Positions 24,187 through 32,063 of a stretch of 36,974 nt of DNA are shown piece by piece. The number at the start of each line of letters is the position of its first letter. Positions within the stretch are counted from its first letter, which is position 1. Under the pieces are notes generated by a model that did no database searches, had not been told where the DNA came from, and saw nothing but the letters and a program-made list of their open reading frames with translations. Source of the DNA: Cytophagales bacterium (GTDB lineage: Bacteria; Bacteroidota; Bacteroidia; Cytophagales; Cyclobacteriaceae); the NCBI GenBank assembly GCA_022360055.1, contig JAKSDO010000095.1, positions 1 through 36,974 of the forward strand, in the 5' to 3' direction. The translations under genes and the position numbers were made by a program.

Positions 24187-25218
24187 TTACTTTTTAAATT
24201 TTACGATTACTTTCTTTTCATTTATCTCAAAATCGAAATTGACTACAAAACCAATGCTCGTGAGTACATTTTCAAGGTTTTGTTTTTCGAATATCCCGGT
24301 GTAACTTATTTCTGCCTCCGGGTTGTTTATTAATTGAATATCAACGCCATACCACCTTTTGAGTGTGGTGATGATATCCTCAAGCCCGGCCTCCTTGAAA
24401 TACAAGGTGCCGTCTTTCCATCCTTCCACCTCTTCGGGATCATAGGACGAAACGGAATCAAACAGTCCTTTGCTTTTGTCGTAGTGCACCTGCTGTCCGG
24501 GCGCCAGGTTAATCTTGTCCGCTGTTCCGTTTCCATCTATCGAATCCCGTTTCCGGATCGATACCTTACCGGTGGACAGGCTAATGTATACCTTTTCATC
24601 GTCGGGATAATCATTTACGTTGAATGAGGTGCCAAGTACTTTAATATTCAGGTCCCGGGTGATTACATAAAATGGTCTTGCAGGATGGTGTGTTACATCA
24701 AAGAATGCTTCTCCTTTCAACCACACCACCCGGGCGGTATCGGAGAACTCATTGTAAAAAGCTATTTCACTTTCGGAATTCAGATGTACAATAGAACCGT
24801 CTTTCAGATGTATGGTGGATTTCCTGCCGGCATTATTCAACTTCTTTACAAGCGCCGGGACAGATACCTCTGCACGGTTTGTTTCGAATTGTGAACGCAG
24901 TACGAAGACCGAAACGACAACAGCTGCAATTGCCGCCGCATATTTGAGGAATGTATAGACGATCTTTGACGTTTTAGCCCCGGCTTTTACCTCTCCGGAG
25001 GAGTTCGCGCGTTTCCAAACCTCATGCTTAATCTCTTCACTTCTTAAAACGCTGTATTTCTTGGTGTTCGGTGATTTCCAGTGGCGTTGTAATGTCTCAA
25101 AAACAGCCTTGTTTTCTTTGCTTTCAGACATCCAGGATTCTAATTTCTTGTCCTCCCTGGCATTTGACCTGTCGGTGAGTTGCTTGGAAATAATGGAATA
25201 GATGTTCTTTTTATTCAT
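24187..25218 (-). CDS. FecR-type anti-sigma factor (module B)
   Basis: An inner-membrane regulator paired with the sigma gene upstream and the STN domain of the module B SusC. An ATG at 25239 would add MKHLIFL; I prefer the internal ATG (MNKKNIYSIISKQL), the usual start of such proteins (343 residues). The N-terminal cytoplasmic region (KLESWMSESKENKAVFETLQ) is followed by one membrane segment (FLKYAAAIAAVVVSVFVL, about 95-112). The FecR domain follows (RKSTIHLKDGSIVHLNSESE, GEAFFDVTHHPARPFYVITR, VLGTSFNVNDYPDDEKVYI), then a C-terminal DUF4974 domain (LKRWYGVDIQL, ending KKVIVKFKK). Length and domain order are normal. It lies 106 bases (85 from the alternative start) after the sigma gene, so co-transcription is likely. 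Confidence 0.94.
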   Translation of the reverse strand: MNKKNIYSIISKQLTDRSNAREDKKLESWMSESKENKAVFETLQRHWKSPNTKKYSVLRSEEIKHEVWKRANSSGEVKAGAKTSKIVYTFLKYAAAIAAVVVSVFVLRSQFETNRAEVSVPALVKKLNNAGRKSTIHLKDGSIVHLNSESEIAFYNEFSDTARVVWLKGEAFFDVTHHPARPFYVITRDLNIKVLGTSFNVNDYPDDEKVYISLSTGKVSIRKRDSIDGNGTADKINLAPGQQVHYDKSKGLFDSVSSYDPEEVEGWKDGTLYFKEAGLEDIITTLKRWYGVDIQLINNPEAEISYTGIFEKQNLENVLTSIGFVVNFDFEINEKKVIVKFKK

Positions 25219-25324
25219 TAAAAATATCAGGTGTTTCATCTATATGACACAACAATTTCGGAATCCCGTAACAAAGTGGATTTTTTTTTATTTATTTCCG
25301 ACGATCGGAAACACAACAGGCATT

Positions 25325-25939
25325 TTACAGGAAAAAAAATAAAAACGATCTCGGAAAGATCTTCCGGATCCTGGGATGTTGCCGTTGGTCTTTAAGATAA
25401 GCTTTGAGCGTCAAACACAACTCCTTGATGGCCAGTTCGAGGTGCTTTTCTACTGTCCTGTGAGAAAGCGAGAGCAACTCCGCAACTTCTTCGATGTACA
25501 ACCCGTCTTCGCGAATAAGCCGATACACCGTTTGCCGCTGTGCGGGGAGCTGACCGACGGCGTTATCTAACAGGATCATTGTTTCGAAGTCTTCGGCAAA
25601 GGTTTCCGGTTCTTCGGTCTCATCAATCAAATAGTCCTCCAACTGCTCAATACTGTCGAGGGTTTGATTTTTCTCTTGATCGCGAAGCCACGACAGGCTC
25701 TTATTTTTTACGGCCCGGTAGAGGTAGGGCCCTATTCGCCGGATATTCTTCAGTTTATACCGATCTTTAAGGATATTGTAGAATACGTCCGAGACAACCT
25801 CCTCCGCTCCGGAGGGCAGTTTGGTATACCGTACACTGAAGCTAAAAAGCTTTGGGTAATAAAAGTCAAATAAAATGCCAAACGCTTTTTTATCATTGTC
25901 CCGCACAACCTTTTCCCAAACTTCCCGGATATTCGTCAT
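25325..25939 (-). CDS. ECF sigma factor, FecI type (module B)
   Basis: The sigma factor expected to drive the module B transport genes. In the 204-residue protein, region 2 is at about 20-90 (LFDFYYPKLFSFSVRYTKLP, AEEVVSDVFYNILKD). Region 4 is at about 130-180 (LPAQRQTVYRLIREDGLYIE, EVAELLSLSHRTVEKHLELA), the latter being a clear helix-turn-helix. After region 4 comes a basic stretch and a short hydrophobic end (RSFLFFFL), reminiscent of the hydrophobic end of the other sigma in this window. A TAGATTTG promoter box lies 26 bases upstream of the ATG. It is only distantly similar to the module A sigma, consistent with the two modules answering different signals. Confidence 0.95.
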   Translation of the reverse strand: MTNIREVWEKVVRDNDKKAFGILFDFYYPKLFSFSVRYTKLPSGAEEVVSDVFYNILKDRYKLKNIRRIGPYLYRAVKNKSLSWLRDQEKNQTLDSIEQLEDYLIDETEEPETFAEDFETMILLDNAVGQLPAQRQTVYRLIREDGLYIEEVAELLSLSHRTVEKHLELAIKELCLTLKAYLKDQRQHPRIRKIFPRSFLFFFL

Positions 25940-26338
25940 TTATAGATTAAACCTTGACAACAGACAAATCTATTGAAAAACCCATGGACACGAAAACGAT
26001 TAGACAGTTTTGATGTCGCAATTCGTATGTTCTTCAGACAACAATATCAGGCGCTGCCGTGGTTTGTCTCTTTGCAAACCGCTGAAACCATGATTTCAAT
26101 TGATTTACTGATTTTCATTGCTGTTTGATTTTGCCGTTCGCAAAGGTAAATCCTTCATTTCAGAAACGGAATTGAGCCCGGAATGACTCGTCTCAATTCG
26201 TCAATATTCGAAAAACACCGCTGTATGACATCGGTTTTACATGCCGGCAGCAAGGGCGCATAAAAAGCGGATCAATCATTTCTTTTTGACCTGCTGAAAT
26301 CACTCCCTGGTCTTCAGCCAAACTTCCGGATATTTGCA
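25940..26338. other. Intergenic region upstream of the module B sigma gene
   Basis: 399 bases between the porin-like gene at 26339 (same strand, upstream) and the sigma gene. Apart from the putative sigma-gene promoter at 25965-25972 I see no gene, repeat or strong terminator. Short open frames here lack coding character. Confidence 0.5.
25965..25972 (-). promoter_or_regulatory. Bacteroidota-type -7 box (TAGATTTG) upstream of the sigma gene
   Basis: On the minus strand TAGATTTG exactly fits the Bacteroidota housekeeping -7 consensus TAnnTTTG. Nineteen bases upstream is TTTTC, a weak match to the -33 element (TTG-containing). The box ends 25 bases before the sigma start codon, leaving a short leader. 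This suggests the regulator pair is made constitutively by the main sigma factor. Confidence 0.5.
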
Positions 26339-27433
26339 TCAGATCAAAAACCGGTAATTAAAGGATAGCAACAGACTTTTTCTGTCCCCGATAATACCCC
26401 CTTCTGTCCTGAATTGAAATCTTTTATTAAACTGATATTGCGCTCCGATAATCATGTTCCATTCCTGTTTTACCTCCTTCTTCAGGGAATAGGTGATATC
26501 CGTATTTTGGATGGGTTCATCGGTTCGAAGATTATCTGCGATCGCTTCAACCAATTCTCCCAGCGGTTCACAAATGATGCCCGAGCCCGGCCTGTCGCAA
26601 TTTTCTTCCTCCCAGCCCGCATACCAATCTTCCAGCCGGTCGGCAAGATTTTGATCGGCACCGGGAAAGATTTGCCGGAACGAGACCCTGCCGGAAGTGT
26701 TTTGTTCAATGCGTTGGCGGAAAGCCCCGACCCATATTGCCAGATTTTTGTAGGGTTTTTCCTTATTGACAATTGTACTGCCAAATCGCACACTGAAATT
26801 GCTGACGTTTACCGGTTTATCCAGCGCCTCAATAAAACTCCATGAAGTATTGTAATCCAGGGCAAACCAGCCCGGTCCGAGGCCACCTGCAATATTGGTC
26901 CCAAATCCGGCGGCCATGGCATCAAAATCGGTATTGGTCTCGATCTGAACTGGTTTGGCAAGCTTGATATACGTATCGTTTTTCCCGTAGGCGAATATTC
27001 CGTAGACATTCCAGAACGGCAATATCCATACATCCGGCCTAAAAGTGAGCGCCCATGTACTGGCCGTCGCTTTTTCAAACGTGACAATCGTATCCAGCGG
27101 AATAGGATCTATTGAATTATCCGGTCCTTCAAACCCGACATTCAGATCGGAGATAACGATATTTTGCGATTGTGTAAAATAATTGACCATCACCCCCGCA
27201 GGATATGGAATATCGAAACCGGCATTATAGGTCTTTTCTCCCAATACAGGCAGAAGGTAGGGGTAGTTCAAAGATTTCAGACTATCGATATACGCCTGCT
27301 GTTTTTTGCTGATAAGCTTTTGGAAATTCTGCGCCTTTAAAACAGCGTTTGTGCAAAGAAGCATCGCAATAAAAAAAAAGGGACTTCTCAGTCCTTTTAT
27401 GTATCTATTCTTTTTGATTGTGGTATTGTTCAT
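26339..27433 (-). CDS. Predicted outer-membrane beta-barrel protein, function unknown
   Basis: I do not recognise a named family. The open frame reaches 27496, but the ATG at 27431-27433 gives a better start: a short basic N-terminus, then a hydrophobic signal segment (SPFFFIAMLLCTNAVLKAQ). The mature 330-residue protein is rich in alternating hydrophobic and aromatic strands (WALTFRPDVWILPFWNVYGI, GWFALDYNTSWSF, FRTEGGIIGDRKSLLLSFNY) and ends in FLI, consistent with a beta-barrel. A less structured insert (about 250-320) carries two Cys residues (EENCDRPGSGIICEPLG) that could form a disulfide. Its upstream region contains the 14-base inverted repeat at 27492-27564. It is not obviously part of the glycan locus. 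Alternative: a periplasmic lipid- or sugar-binding protein. Confidence 0.75.
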   Translation of the reverse strand: MNNTTIKKNRYIKGLRSPFFFIAMLLCTNAVLKAQNFQKLISKKQQAYIDSLKSLNYPYLLPVLGEKTYNAGFDIPYPAGVMVNYFTQSQNIVISDLNVGFEGPDNSIDPIPLDTIVTFEKATASTWALTFRPDVWILPFWNVYGIFAYGKNDTYIKLAKPVQIETNTDFDAMAAGFGTNIAGGLGPGWFALDYNTSWSFIEALDKPVNVSNFSVRFGSTIVNKEKPYKNLAIWVGAFRQRIEQNTSGRVSFRQIFPGADQNLADRLEDWYAGWEEENCDRPGSGIICEPLGELVEAIADNLRTDEPIQNTDITYSLKKEVKQEWNMIIGAQYQFNKRFQFRTEGGIIGDRKSLLLSFNYRFLI

Positions 27434-27491
27434 GGAACAGCTCGCAGTTAGGATCTGATTACAAATAACAAAAATAGTATGGTAAAGTCGA

Positions 27492-27564
27492 ATCAAAATT
27501 CCGCAAAACCTGGCCCGTCATTGAATTTTACAGACACTTTTATAAAAATCTGCGGAATTTTGAT
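27492..27564. repeat. Perfect 14-base inverted repeat, 45-base spacer
   Basis: ATCAAAATTCCGCA (27492-27505) is exactly repeated in inverted orientation as TGCGGAATTTTGAT (27551-27564). The flanks do not extend the match and no target-site duplication is seen. It lies 59 bases upstream of the beta-barrel gene start on the minus strand and 92 bases upstream of a decayed gene on the plus strand, so it sits in a divergent promoter region. Just beyond it AGGT-ATTTAAA-ACCT (27571-27585) is another small palindrome. Possible roles are a double operator site, a long RNA stem or a tiny mobile-element relic. Confidence 0.7.
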
Positions 27565-27655
27565 GTAATAAGGTATTTAAAACCTGTAAATTGGGCAACA
27601 ATGTATAGAACAATAACGATCTCTGTTTTCTCTCGATTTTGTTAAGTTCAAACCA

Positions 27656-28046
27656 ATGAATGAAATGCGATTAGTTTGTGCTTTTCTTTTATCCTCCTCT
27701 ATTTTAACTGCTTGGGAATTACTCCCGGCGACCGGACCTGGGGAAGATCTGGATCTCGAAACTGGCGCAGGTTTGTTTAAGAATCCGGAAGATCTGCAAA
27801 ATTTTGAAAAGAGAATTCATGTGGAAGAAAACGAAATCAATAACCTGGATCTCAATTAATACGATAAAGTTGACGTTGTTGAAGTTGCAGTATGGGAACA
27901 ATGAAACGCGCACACGCTTGTGCGTTGGGCCGTATTCGGGATTTCCGGGCCATCGCTACCCTCGAAATAGAAAGCACGAATAAAATGAAATCACGCATCA
28001 GGTCATCGGTGATTGAAGCACGAACCAAACCATAGCCGTCAGATTA
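27656..28046 (+). pseudogene. Decayed gene of a Bacteroidota secreted-protein family (NNLDLN motif)
   Basis: The first frame opens with a signal-like segment (LVCAFLLSSSILTAWELLP). It continues LFKNPEDLQNFEKRI and EINNLDLN, then hits TAA at 27857-27859. Ignoring the stop gives YDKVDVVEVAVWEQ before another stop. Further pieces follow in other frames: HTLVRWAVFG at about 27913-27942, DFRAIATLEIEST at about 27939-27977, and THQVIGD followed by a stop near 28012. In order these match a common Bacteroidota family of small secreted proteins as I remember it: NNLDLN-D-x-x-D-Y-I-R-V, then a DxATIE-like strand, then a QVIGDxDIYG-like end. At least two stops and two frame changes show decay. Calling the first 67 codons a live gene would be an error. 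Confidence 0.7.
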
Positions 28047-28048
28047 TT

Positions 28049-28936
28049 ATGAAGACCACATTCCGACACCTACATACCGGATCGATCAGACAGTATATTA
28101 CATGTTTCCTACTTACACTCACAAGTATATCTCTTGCCCAGGAGGCAGATGAAGTTTCTATGGATGAGCTCAACCGCCAACTGGAAAATCCTTTATCCCG
28201 CTTCTGGTCTTTAATTTTGCAGGAAAACATCAATTTCAACACCGGAAATCTTGTGGACGGCACGCAAATTTCAAATGTGCTCAACTTCCAACCATCACTG
28301 CCCCTGCCTGTGGCAAAAACAAAGATGTTGCTCATCAGGCCTGTCTTTCCGCTCGTTACTGCCCCCCGAATCGATGATGAAGGGATGATCAATGGGCGTG
28401 AAACCGGCCGCGGCGACATGAATGTATTCACGATGCTTGGCCCGGATAAAAAGGACGGGATCATTTGGGGCTTGGGGATGACGTTTACTTTTCCAACGGC
28501 ATCGTCCGAAAACCTGGGCAATGGCAAAGTGCAATTGGGACCGGCGGCAATGGTCTTGAGCATTACGCCCGATTGGACGATCGGAAGCATCGTTCAGCAC
28601 TGGAGTTCGGTTGCGGGGGACATGAGCAGGCCGGATGTGAGGAGAACAGATATTCAATATGTCGTGCGAAAACAAATCAAGGGGAAAGGAATGTCGGTCG
28701 GGATGGGGCCGAACGTCTCGATCAATTGGGAAGCTTCCAAAGGAAATCGGGTAAATCTTCCCGTTGGGCTTGGCATAACCAAAACGGTAAAATGGGGAAA
28801 AACTCCGTGGAAATTGCGCTTGGAGCCCCAATACGCAGTGATCAAAGAAAAGGATTATGGCGCAAGATGGAATATAAGAATTCAGGTAGCGCCCATAATC
28901 AATAATCCATTCTTTTACATGGAATCCATGAGATAA
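28049..28936 (+). CDS. Neuromedin U/phenol-MetA-type outer-membrane protein
   Basis: A predicted outer-membrane beta-barrel of the transporter-like family that databases often label neuromedin U. An upstream in-frame TTG (28013) exists, but the ATG at 28049 directly opens a signal peptide (YITCFLLTLTSISLAQ). The 295-residue protein has a short helical start (LNRQLENPLSRFWSLILQEN), then strands typical of the family: NVLNFQPSLPLPVAKTKMLL, RPVFPLVTAP, GRGDMNVFTMLGP, IWGLGMTFTFPTASSENLG. Later strands include QYVVRKQIKGKGMSVGMGPN and LPVGLGITKTVKWGK. Physiological substrate is unknown. It lies just after a decayed gene and 110 bases before the next operon, with no clear promoter box. Confidence is good for the fold and low for function. 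Confidence 0.8.
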   Translation: MKTTFRHLHTGSIRQYITCFLLTLTSISLAQEADEVSMDELNRQLENPLSRFWSLILQENINFNTGNLVDGTQISNVLNFQPSLPLPVAKTKMLLIRPVFPLVTAPRIDDEGMINGRETGRGDMNVFTMLGPDKKDGIIWGLGMTFTFPTASSENLGNGKVQLGPAAMVLSITPDWTIGSIVQHWSSVAGDMSRPDVRRTDIQYVVRKQIKGKGMSVGMGPNVSINWEASKGNRVNLPVGLGITKTVKWGKTPWKLRLEPQYAVIKEKDYGARWNIRIQVAPIINNPFFYMESMR

Positions 28937-29046
28937 TTACACAAATTGTTTCGTTCAAATGACTTAAACCAAGGTTTTGATGCCATTGCCAAATTAGACT
29001 CTATATAAATAAAACAGATCAACTATTTATCCATTACATAACAATC

Positions 29047-29685
29047 ATGAAAACACACACAATAAAAAGCATGTTGATGATGCTGGTATTATTTATCGCT
29101 CTTGGCGCTGCAGCGCAGGATGAAAGCAGCATGACGGAAATAGTCGGCGGGCTGAAAGAACCGCTGGATCTTTCTGATAAACAGGTCGCACAGGTTCAGA
29201 CCTTACTTACGGAATATCGCGCAAAGATGGACGGTATTCTTCTCAAGTATGAAGATCAGGATGAGCCCGATGTAGGCGCGATGATCGGTGAAATAAGAGG
29301 TGCAAGAGACGGATACGGAAAAGATCTTCAGGGAATATTGTCCAAAGAGCAATATGAAAAATATCGGACTAAGGTAGATGGCATACTCGCGGACATGTTC
29401 AACGATCTGGCGGAAATACGCCTGATGGATGTACAACCTCAACTGGACTTAACGGATAGCCAGGTCGAACGTCTGACCCCCATTCTGGGCAAGAGTATGT
29501 TAAGTACGGTGCGATTATTATTTGAAAATGCGGGAACAAGGTTATCTTTACCTAAAAAAGTAAGTATCGGCAAGACCCTCAAAAAAATCGAAAAAGAAAA
29601 GCGGGCCGGCATGGATCAGATCATGACACCGGAACAACTTGCCGCCTATGATTCGTATAAGGAAGAGCAAAAAAAGAAAAAATAG
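29047..29685 (+). CDS. Periplasmic helical protein with LTxxQ-like repeats (Spy/CpxP-like)
   Basis: A secreted, mostly helical protein of 212 residues. After a signal peptide (MLMMLVLFIALGAAAQ) it contains four spaced motifs of the LTxxQ kind: LDLSDKQVAQVQ, LSKEQYEKY, LDLTDSQVERL and MTPEQLAAY. These resemble two tandem copies of a Spy-like hairpin unit. Spy/CpxP relatives are periplasmic chaperones or stress-sensor partners. It ends in a lysine-rich tail (KEEQKKKK). It is the first gene of an apparent four-gene operon (DUF4136 lipoprotein, beta-barrel, CotH-like protein) with gaps of 56, 12 and 9 bases. A chaperone or stress-response role is inferred only from the motifs. Confidence 0.75.
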   Translation: MKTHTIKSMLMMLVLFIALGAAAQDESSMTEIVGGLKEPLDLSDKQVAQVQTLLTEYRAKMDGILLKYEDQDEPDVGAMIGEIRGARDGYGKDLQGILSKEQYEKYRTKVDGILADMFNDLAEIRLMDVQPQLDLTDSQVERLTPILGKSMLSTVRLLFENAGTRLSLPKKVSIGKTLKKIEKEKRAGMDQIMTPEQLAAYDSYKEEQKKKK

Positions 29686-29741
29686 GCTTGATAGCTCAAA
29701 ACAATAATTCAATTTTAATCAATTCAAAAAAATCAGAAAAA

Positions 29742-30305
29742 ATGAAAAAAGTTAATTCTATATTCCTGTTTACCGTTTGTATTTCAATACTCGGTTGTTC
29801 CGGCATTAAAGTAACAACCGATTCCGAGAAATCAACCGATTTCAGCAAGTACAAATCATTCAGCTTTTTGGGTTGGCAAGATGACAGCGATAAGATCCTG
29901 AATGATTTCGACAAAAAAAGGATAAGGGATGCCTTTAAAGATGAGTTTAAAAAACGCGACCTCAAATACAAGGAAAGTGACGGAGACATGACCATTTCAC
30001 TATTTCTCGTGGTGAACAAAGAGACGAGCGTTACTGCGTACACTAACTATTACGGTGGCGGCGGATATGGAAGGTATCGCCGGTATGGTTATGGTTGGGG
30101 CGGATCTTCCACTACGTCTTACAGCGAAAATGATTATCTGAAGGGAACCCTTGTTATGGATGTTTTCGACGAAAAAACCGGGGATCAGATCTGGCAGGGC
30201 GTCGCCGTTAAAACCGTTGAAGAAAAGCCTGAAAAGAGAGAAAAATCCATACCAAAGACCATTACGGCGCTCATGAAGAAATTTCCCGTAAATGCGGCGG
30301 ATTAG
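29742..30305 (+). CDS. DUF4136-type lipoprotein
   Basis: A small envelope lipoprotein of unknown function. The frame is open from a TTG at 29688, but the ATG at 29742 follows an A-rich stretch and starts a clear lipoprotein signal (FLFTVCISILGC). The 187-residue protein shows DUF4136 features: DFSKYKSFSFLGWQ early, then IRDAFKDEFKKRDLKYKESD with GDMTISLFLVV, and late TLVMDVFDEKTGDQIWQGVA. A glycine/tyrosine-rich loop (about 103-120, GGGGYGRYRRYGYGWGG) sits in the middle, as in many members. It lies 12 bases before the beta-barrel gene. Likely attached to the outer membrane by its lipid. No mechanism can be read from sequence. Confidence 0.88.
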   Translation: MKKVNSIFLFTVCISILGCSGIKVTTDSEKSTDFSKYKSFSFLGWQDDSDKILNDFDKKRIRDAFKDEFKKRDLKYKESDGDMTISLFLVVNKETSVTAYTNYYGGGGYGRYRRYGYGWGGSSTTSYSENDYLKGTLVMDVFDEKTGDQIWQGVAVKTVEEKPEKREKSIPKTITALMKKFPVNAAD

Positions 30306-30317
30306 ATCTCTACCCAA

Positions 30318-30872
30318 ATGAGGCTCAAAGCCTTTACCGGTATTTTCCTGTTGTTTATTTCATGTTCGGGGCTACAGGCCCAGGAACATGATCCGGATCA
30401 TCGCACCGGTGAATCGCATGAATTTAAGCGTCACCGCATTGCCCTCATCATTGGCCACGGGCACGTGTTCGGCGCAGAAAATATAGACAACAAAAAAAGC
30501 ATCATTACCATACCTACCTGGGGACTCGATTATCAGTATTGGGTGAACCCAAAATTCGGATGTGGGTTAAAAAGCGATATGGAAATCATGGAATATCTCG
30601 TAAAGACCGACAACGGGACACTCCTGGAACGTCAAAACCCTTTAATTATCTCCACCGTTTTCCTGTATCATCCGGCCAGGGGATGGAATTTCCTTATTGG
30701 TCCGGGTATTGAATTTGAAGAGGAACATAATTTTTTTGTCGTTCGTACCGGGGTGGCCTATGAGTTTGAACTCGGGAATCACTGGGATTTTTCTCCGGAA
30801 CTGATATTTGATCTTAAAAATGGAAGTATAGGCGCGATTACCTGGGGAATAGGAGTTGGAAAACGATTTTAA
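30318..30872 (+). CDS. Small outer-membrane beta-barrel protein (paralogue of the one at 36434)
   Basis: A 184-residue secreted protein with signal peptide (FLLFISCSGLQAQ) and a chain of amphipathic strands: FKRHRIALIIGHGHVFG, TIPTWGLDYQYWVNPKFG, LIISTVFLYHPARGW, LIGPGIEFEEEHNFFVVRTG, VAYEFELGNHWDFSPELIFD. The terminal strand ends GIGVGKRF with a final Phe, as expected for barrel assembly. About eight strands fit its length. It clearly aligns end to end with the protein encoded on the other strand at 36434-36974. It sits 12 bases after DUF4136 and 9 bases before the CotH-like gene. A histidine-rich start (EHDPDHRTGESHEFKRH) could bind metal. Function unknown. Confidence 0.8.
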   Translation: MRLKAFTGIFLLFISCSGLQAQEHDPDHRTGESHEFKRHRIALIIGHGHVFGAENIDNKKSIITIPTWGLDYQYWVNPKFGCGLKSDMEIMEYLVKTDNGTLLERQNPLIISTVFLYHPARGWNFLIGPGIEFEEEHNFFVVRTGVAYEFELGNHWDFSPELIFDLKNGSIGAITWGIGVGKRF

Positions 30873-30881
30873 CATATAATT

Positions 30882-31973
30882 ATGAAACTACTTAAAATTG
30901 GATGCACAGCCTCATGTGCTCTTTTCTTAAACCTCGCGTTCACGATTGCTCAGCCATACGACTTTGATTCGTTGTACAATCACAGCGCATCCTTCAAGAA
31001 AGCTTATAAGGCGTCAATAGAATCATACGACTTATTCAATCGCGATAAGGTCATGAAAGTTACCATTGAATCGGATTTCAAAAATCTTGTAAAACGCAAA
31101 TATAAGGATGAATACCAGCCGGCAATATTTCGCTATTATTTTAGGGATACACTGGTCATAAAACGCAACATCACCATTAAACCGAGGGGAAATATGAGAA
31201 AAAGCAGTTGCTTTTTCCCTCCGATCAAACTCAACTTCAAAAAAAAGGAAATGATCGTAAAAGAAATGAAAGAGTTTGATAAGATGAAGATGGTATTGGA
31301 CTGCAAAAAAGGGAAAACCTACGAGCAATATCTCCTTTCGGAGTACTATGTCTATAAAGTGCTGAACATGCTCACCGATTACAGTTTCAGGGTACGACTT
31401 GTACACGTGACCTATGTGGACACCAGCGAGAAATACAAGACGAGCACCAGATATGCGTTTATTATTGAGAGCAAAGAACAATTGGCCGGTCGAGTCGATT
31501 GCATCCCCGTCGACACGAAGAATGTGAGCGACCGGTATACGGACATACCCGCATTGGTAAACACGTATCTGTTTCAGTTTATGATTGGCAACACAGATTG
31601 GTCTATTCCCGGAAGACATAATATTCAGATGATTAAATCCACGGATCCGACGAAGCAGAAACCTTATGTGATCCCCTATGATTTCGATTATTCCGGAATG
31701 GTAAATACGAGCTATGCCGTGCCGGATGAAAACCTGGGGATCGAATCCGTAAGAGAGCGGGTATACCGAGGTGTCTGCCTGCCCGAATCGATCATCAAAG
31801 CGGGGATCAATGCTTTTATCGAAAAGAAAAAGGACATTTATGAGCTGTACGAAGGTTCATTGCTGCTGGATAAAAACAACAAAATGAACTCGATCAAATA
31901 TCTCGACGAGTTCTACATGATCATCGAAAATGAACGCAACGTAAAAAGGGATATCGTTGATTCTTGCCGGTGA
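30882..31973 (+). CDS. CotH-like secreted protein (atypical kinase fold candidate)
   Basis: A 363-residue protein with signal peptide (ASCALFLNLAFTIAQ). The sequence resembles the spore-coat CotH family, which includes secreted protein kinases. Matching parts are an early substrate strand block (NITIKPRGNMRKSSCFFPPI, where CotH has RGNSS-like), KMKMVLDCKKGKTYEQYLLS, then the core FQFMIGNTDWSIPGRHNIQM and YVIPYDFDYSGMVNTSYAVP. The latter parallels the CotH DW...N and PYDFD segment that binds metal and nucleotide. A C-terminal helical part ends the protein. It is the last gene of the apparent operon, followed by a terminator hairpin. If the family link holds, it could phosphorylate an envelope protein such as a neighbour; kinase activity is an inference. 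Confidence 0.7.
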   Translation: MKLLKIGCTASCALFLNLAFTIAQPYDFDSLYNHSASFKKAYKASIESYDLFNRDKVMKVTIESDFKNLVKRKYKDEYQPAIFRYYFRDTLVIKRNITIKPRGNMRKSSCFFPPIKLNFKKKEMIVKEMKEFDKMKMVLDCKKGKTYEQYLLSEYYVYKVLNMLTDYSFRVRLVHVTYVDTSEKYKTSTRYAFIIESKEQLAGRVDCIPVDTKNVSDRYTDIPALVNTYLFQFMIGNTDWSIPGRHNIQMIKSTDPTKQKPYVIPYDFDYSGMVNTSYAVPDENLGIESVRERVYRGVCLPESIIKAGINAFIEKKKDIYELYEGSLLLDKNNKMNSIKYLDEFYMIIENERNVKRDIVDSCR

Positions 31974-32041
31974 CGTCATGCACTGTTTAAATCCTATGTG
32001 AAATCCAATGCTGCAGCGCGAATATTTGATTCTAAAAAATT

Positions 32042-32063
32042 GAAGATCCCTTCCGGGATCTTC
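32042..32063 (+). terminator. Hairpin terminator after the CotH-like gene
   Basis: GAAGATCCC and GGGATCTTC form a perfect 9-base-pair stem with a TTCC loop, 68 bases past the CotH-like stop. No clear T-run follows (ATCATAG), which is common in Bacteroidota. It probably ends the four-gene operon transcript. Confidence 0.6.

Noticed and set aside
27492-27564. Inverted repeat as part of a CRISPR array or integron site
   Set aside because: Only one inverted pair exists, with no direct repeats, spacers or integrase gene nearby.
27656-27859. Live 67-residue secreted protein
   Set aside because: The sequence continues with matching family pieces after the stop and in other frames, so it is the front of a decayed gene.
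28039-28831. Two long minus-strand frames opposite the porin-like gene
   Set aside because: Both overlap a gene with a signal peptide and family strands. The antisense translations look random and lack a start context.
31032-31619. Minus-strand frame (195 codons) opposite the CotH-like gene
   Set aside because: It lies inside a well-supported gene in an operon context; no motif or signal supports the antisense reading.
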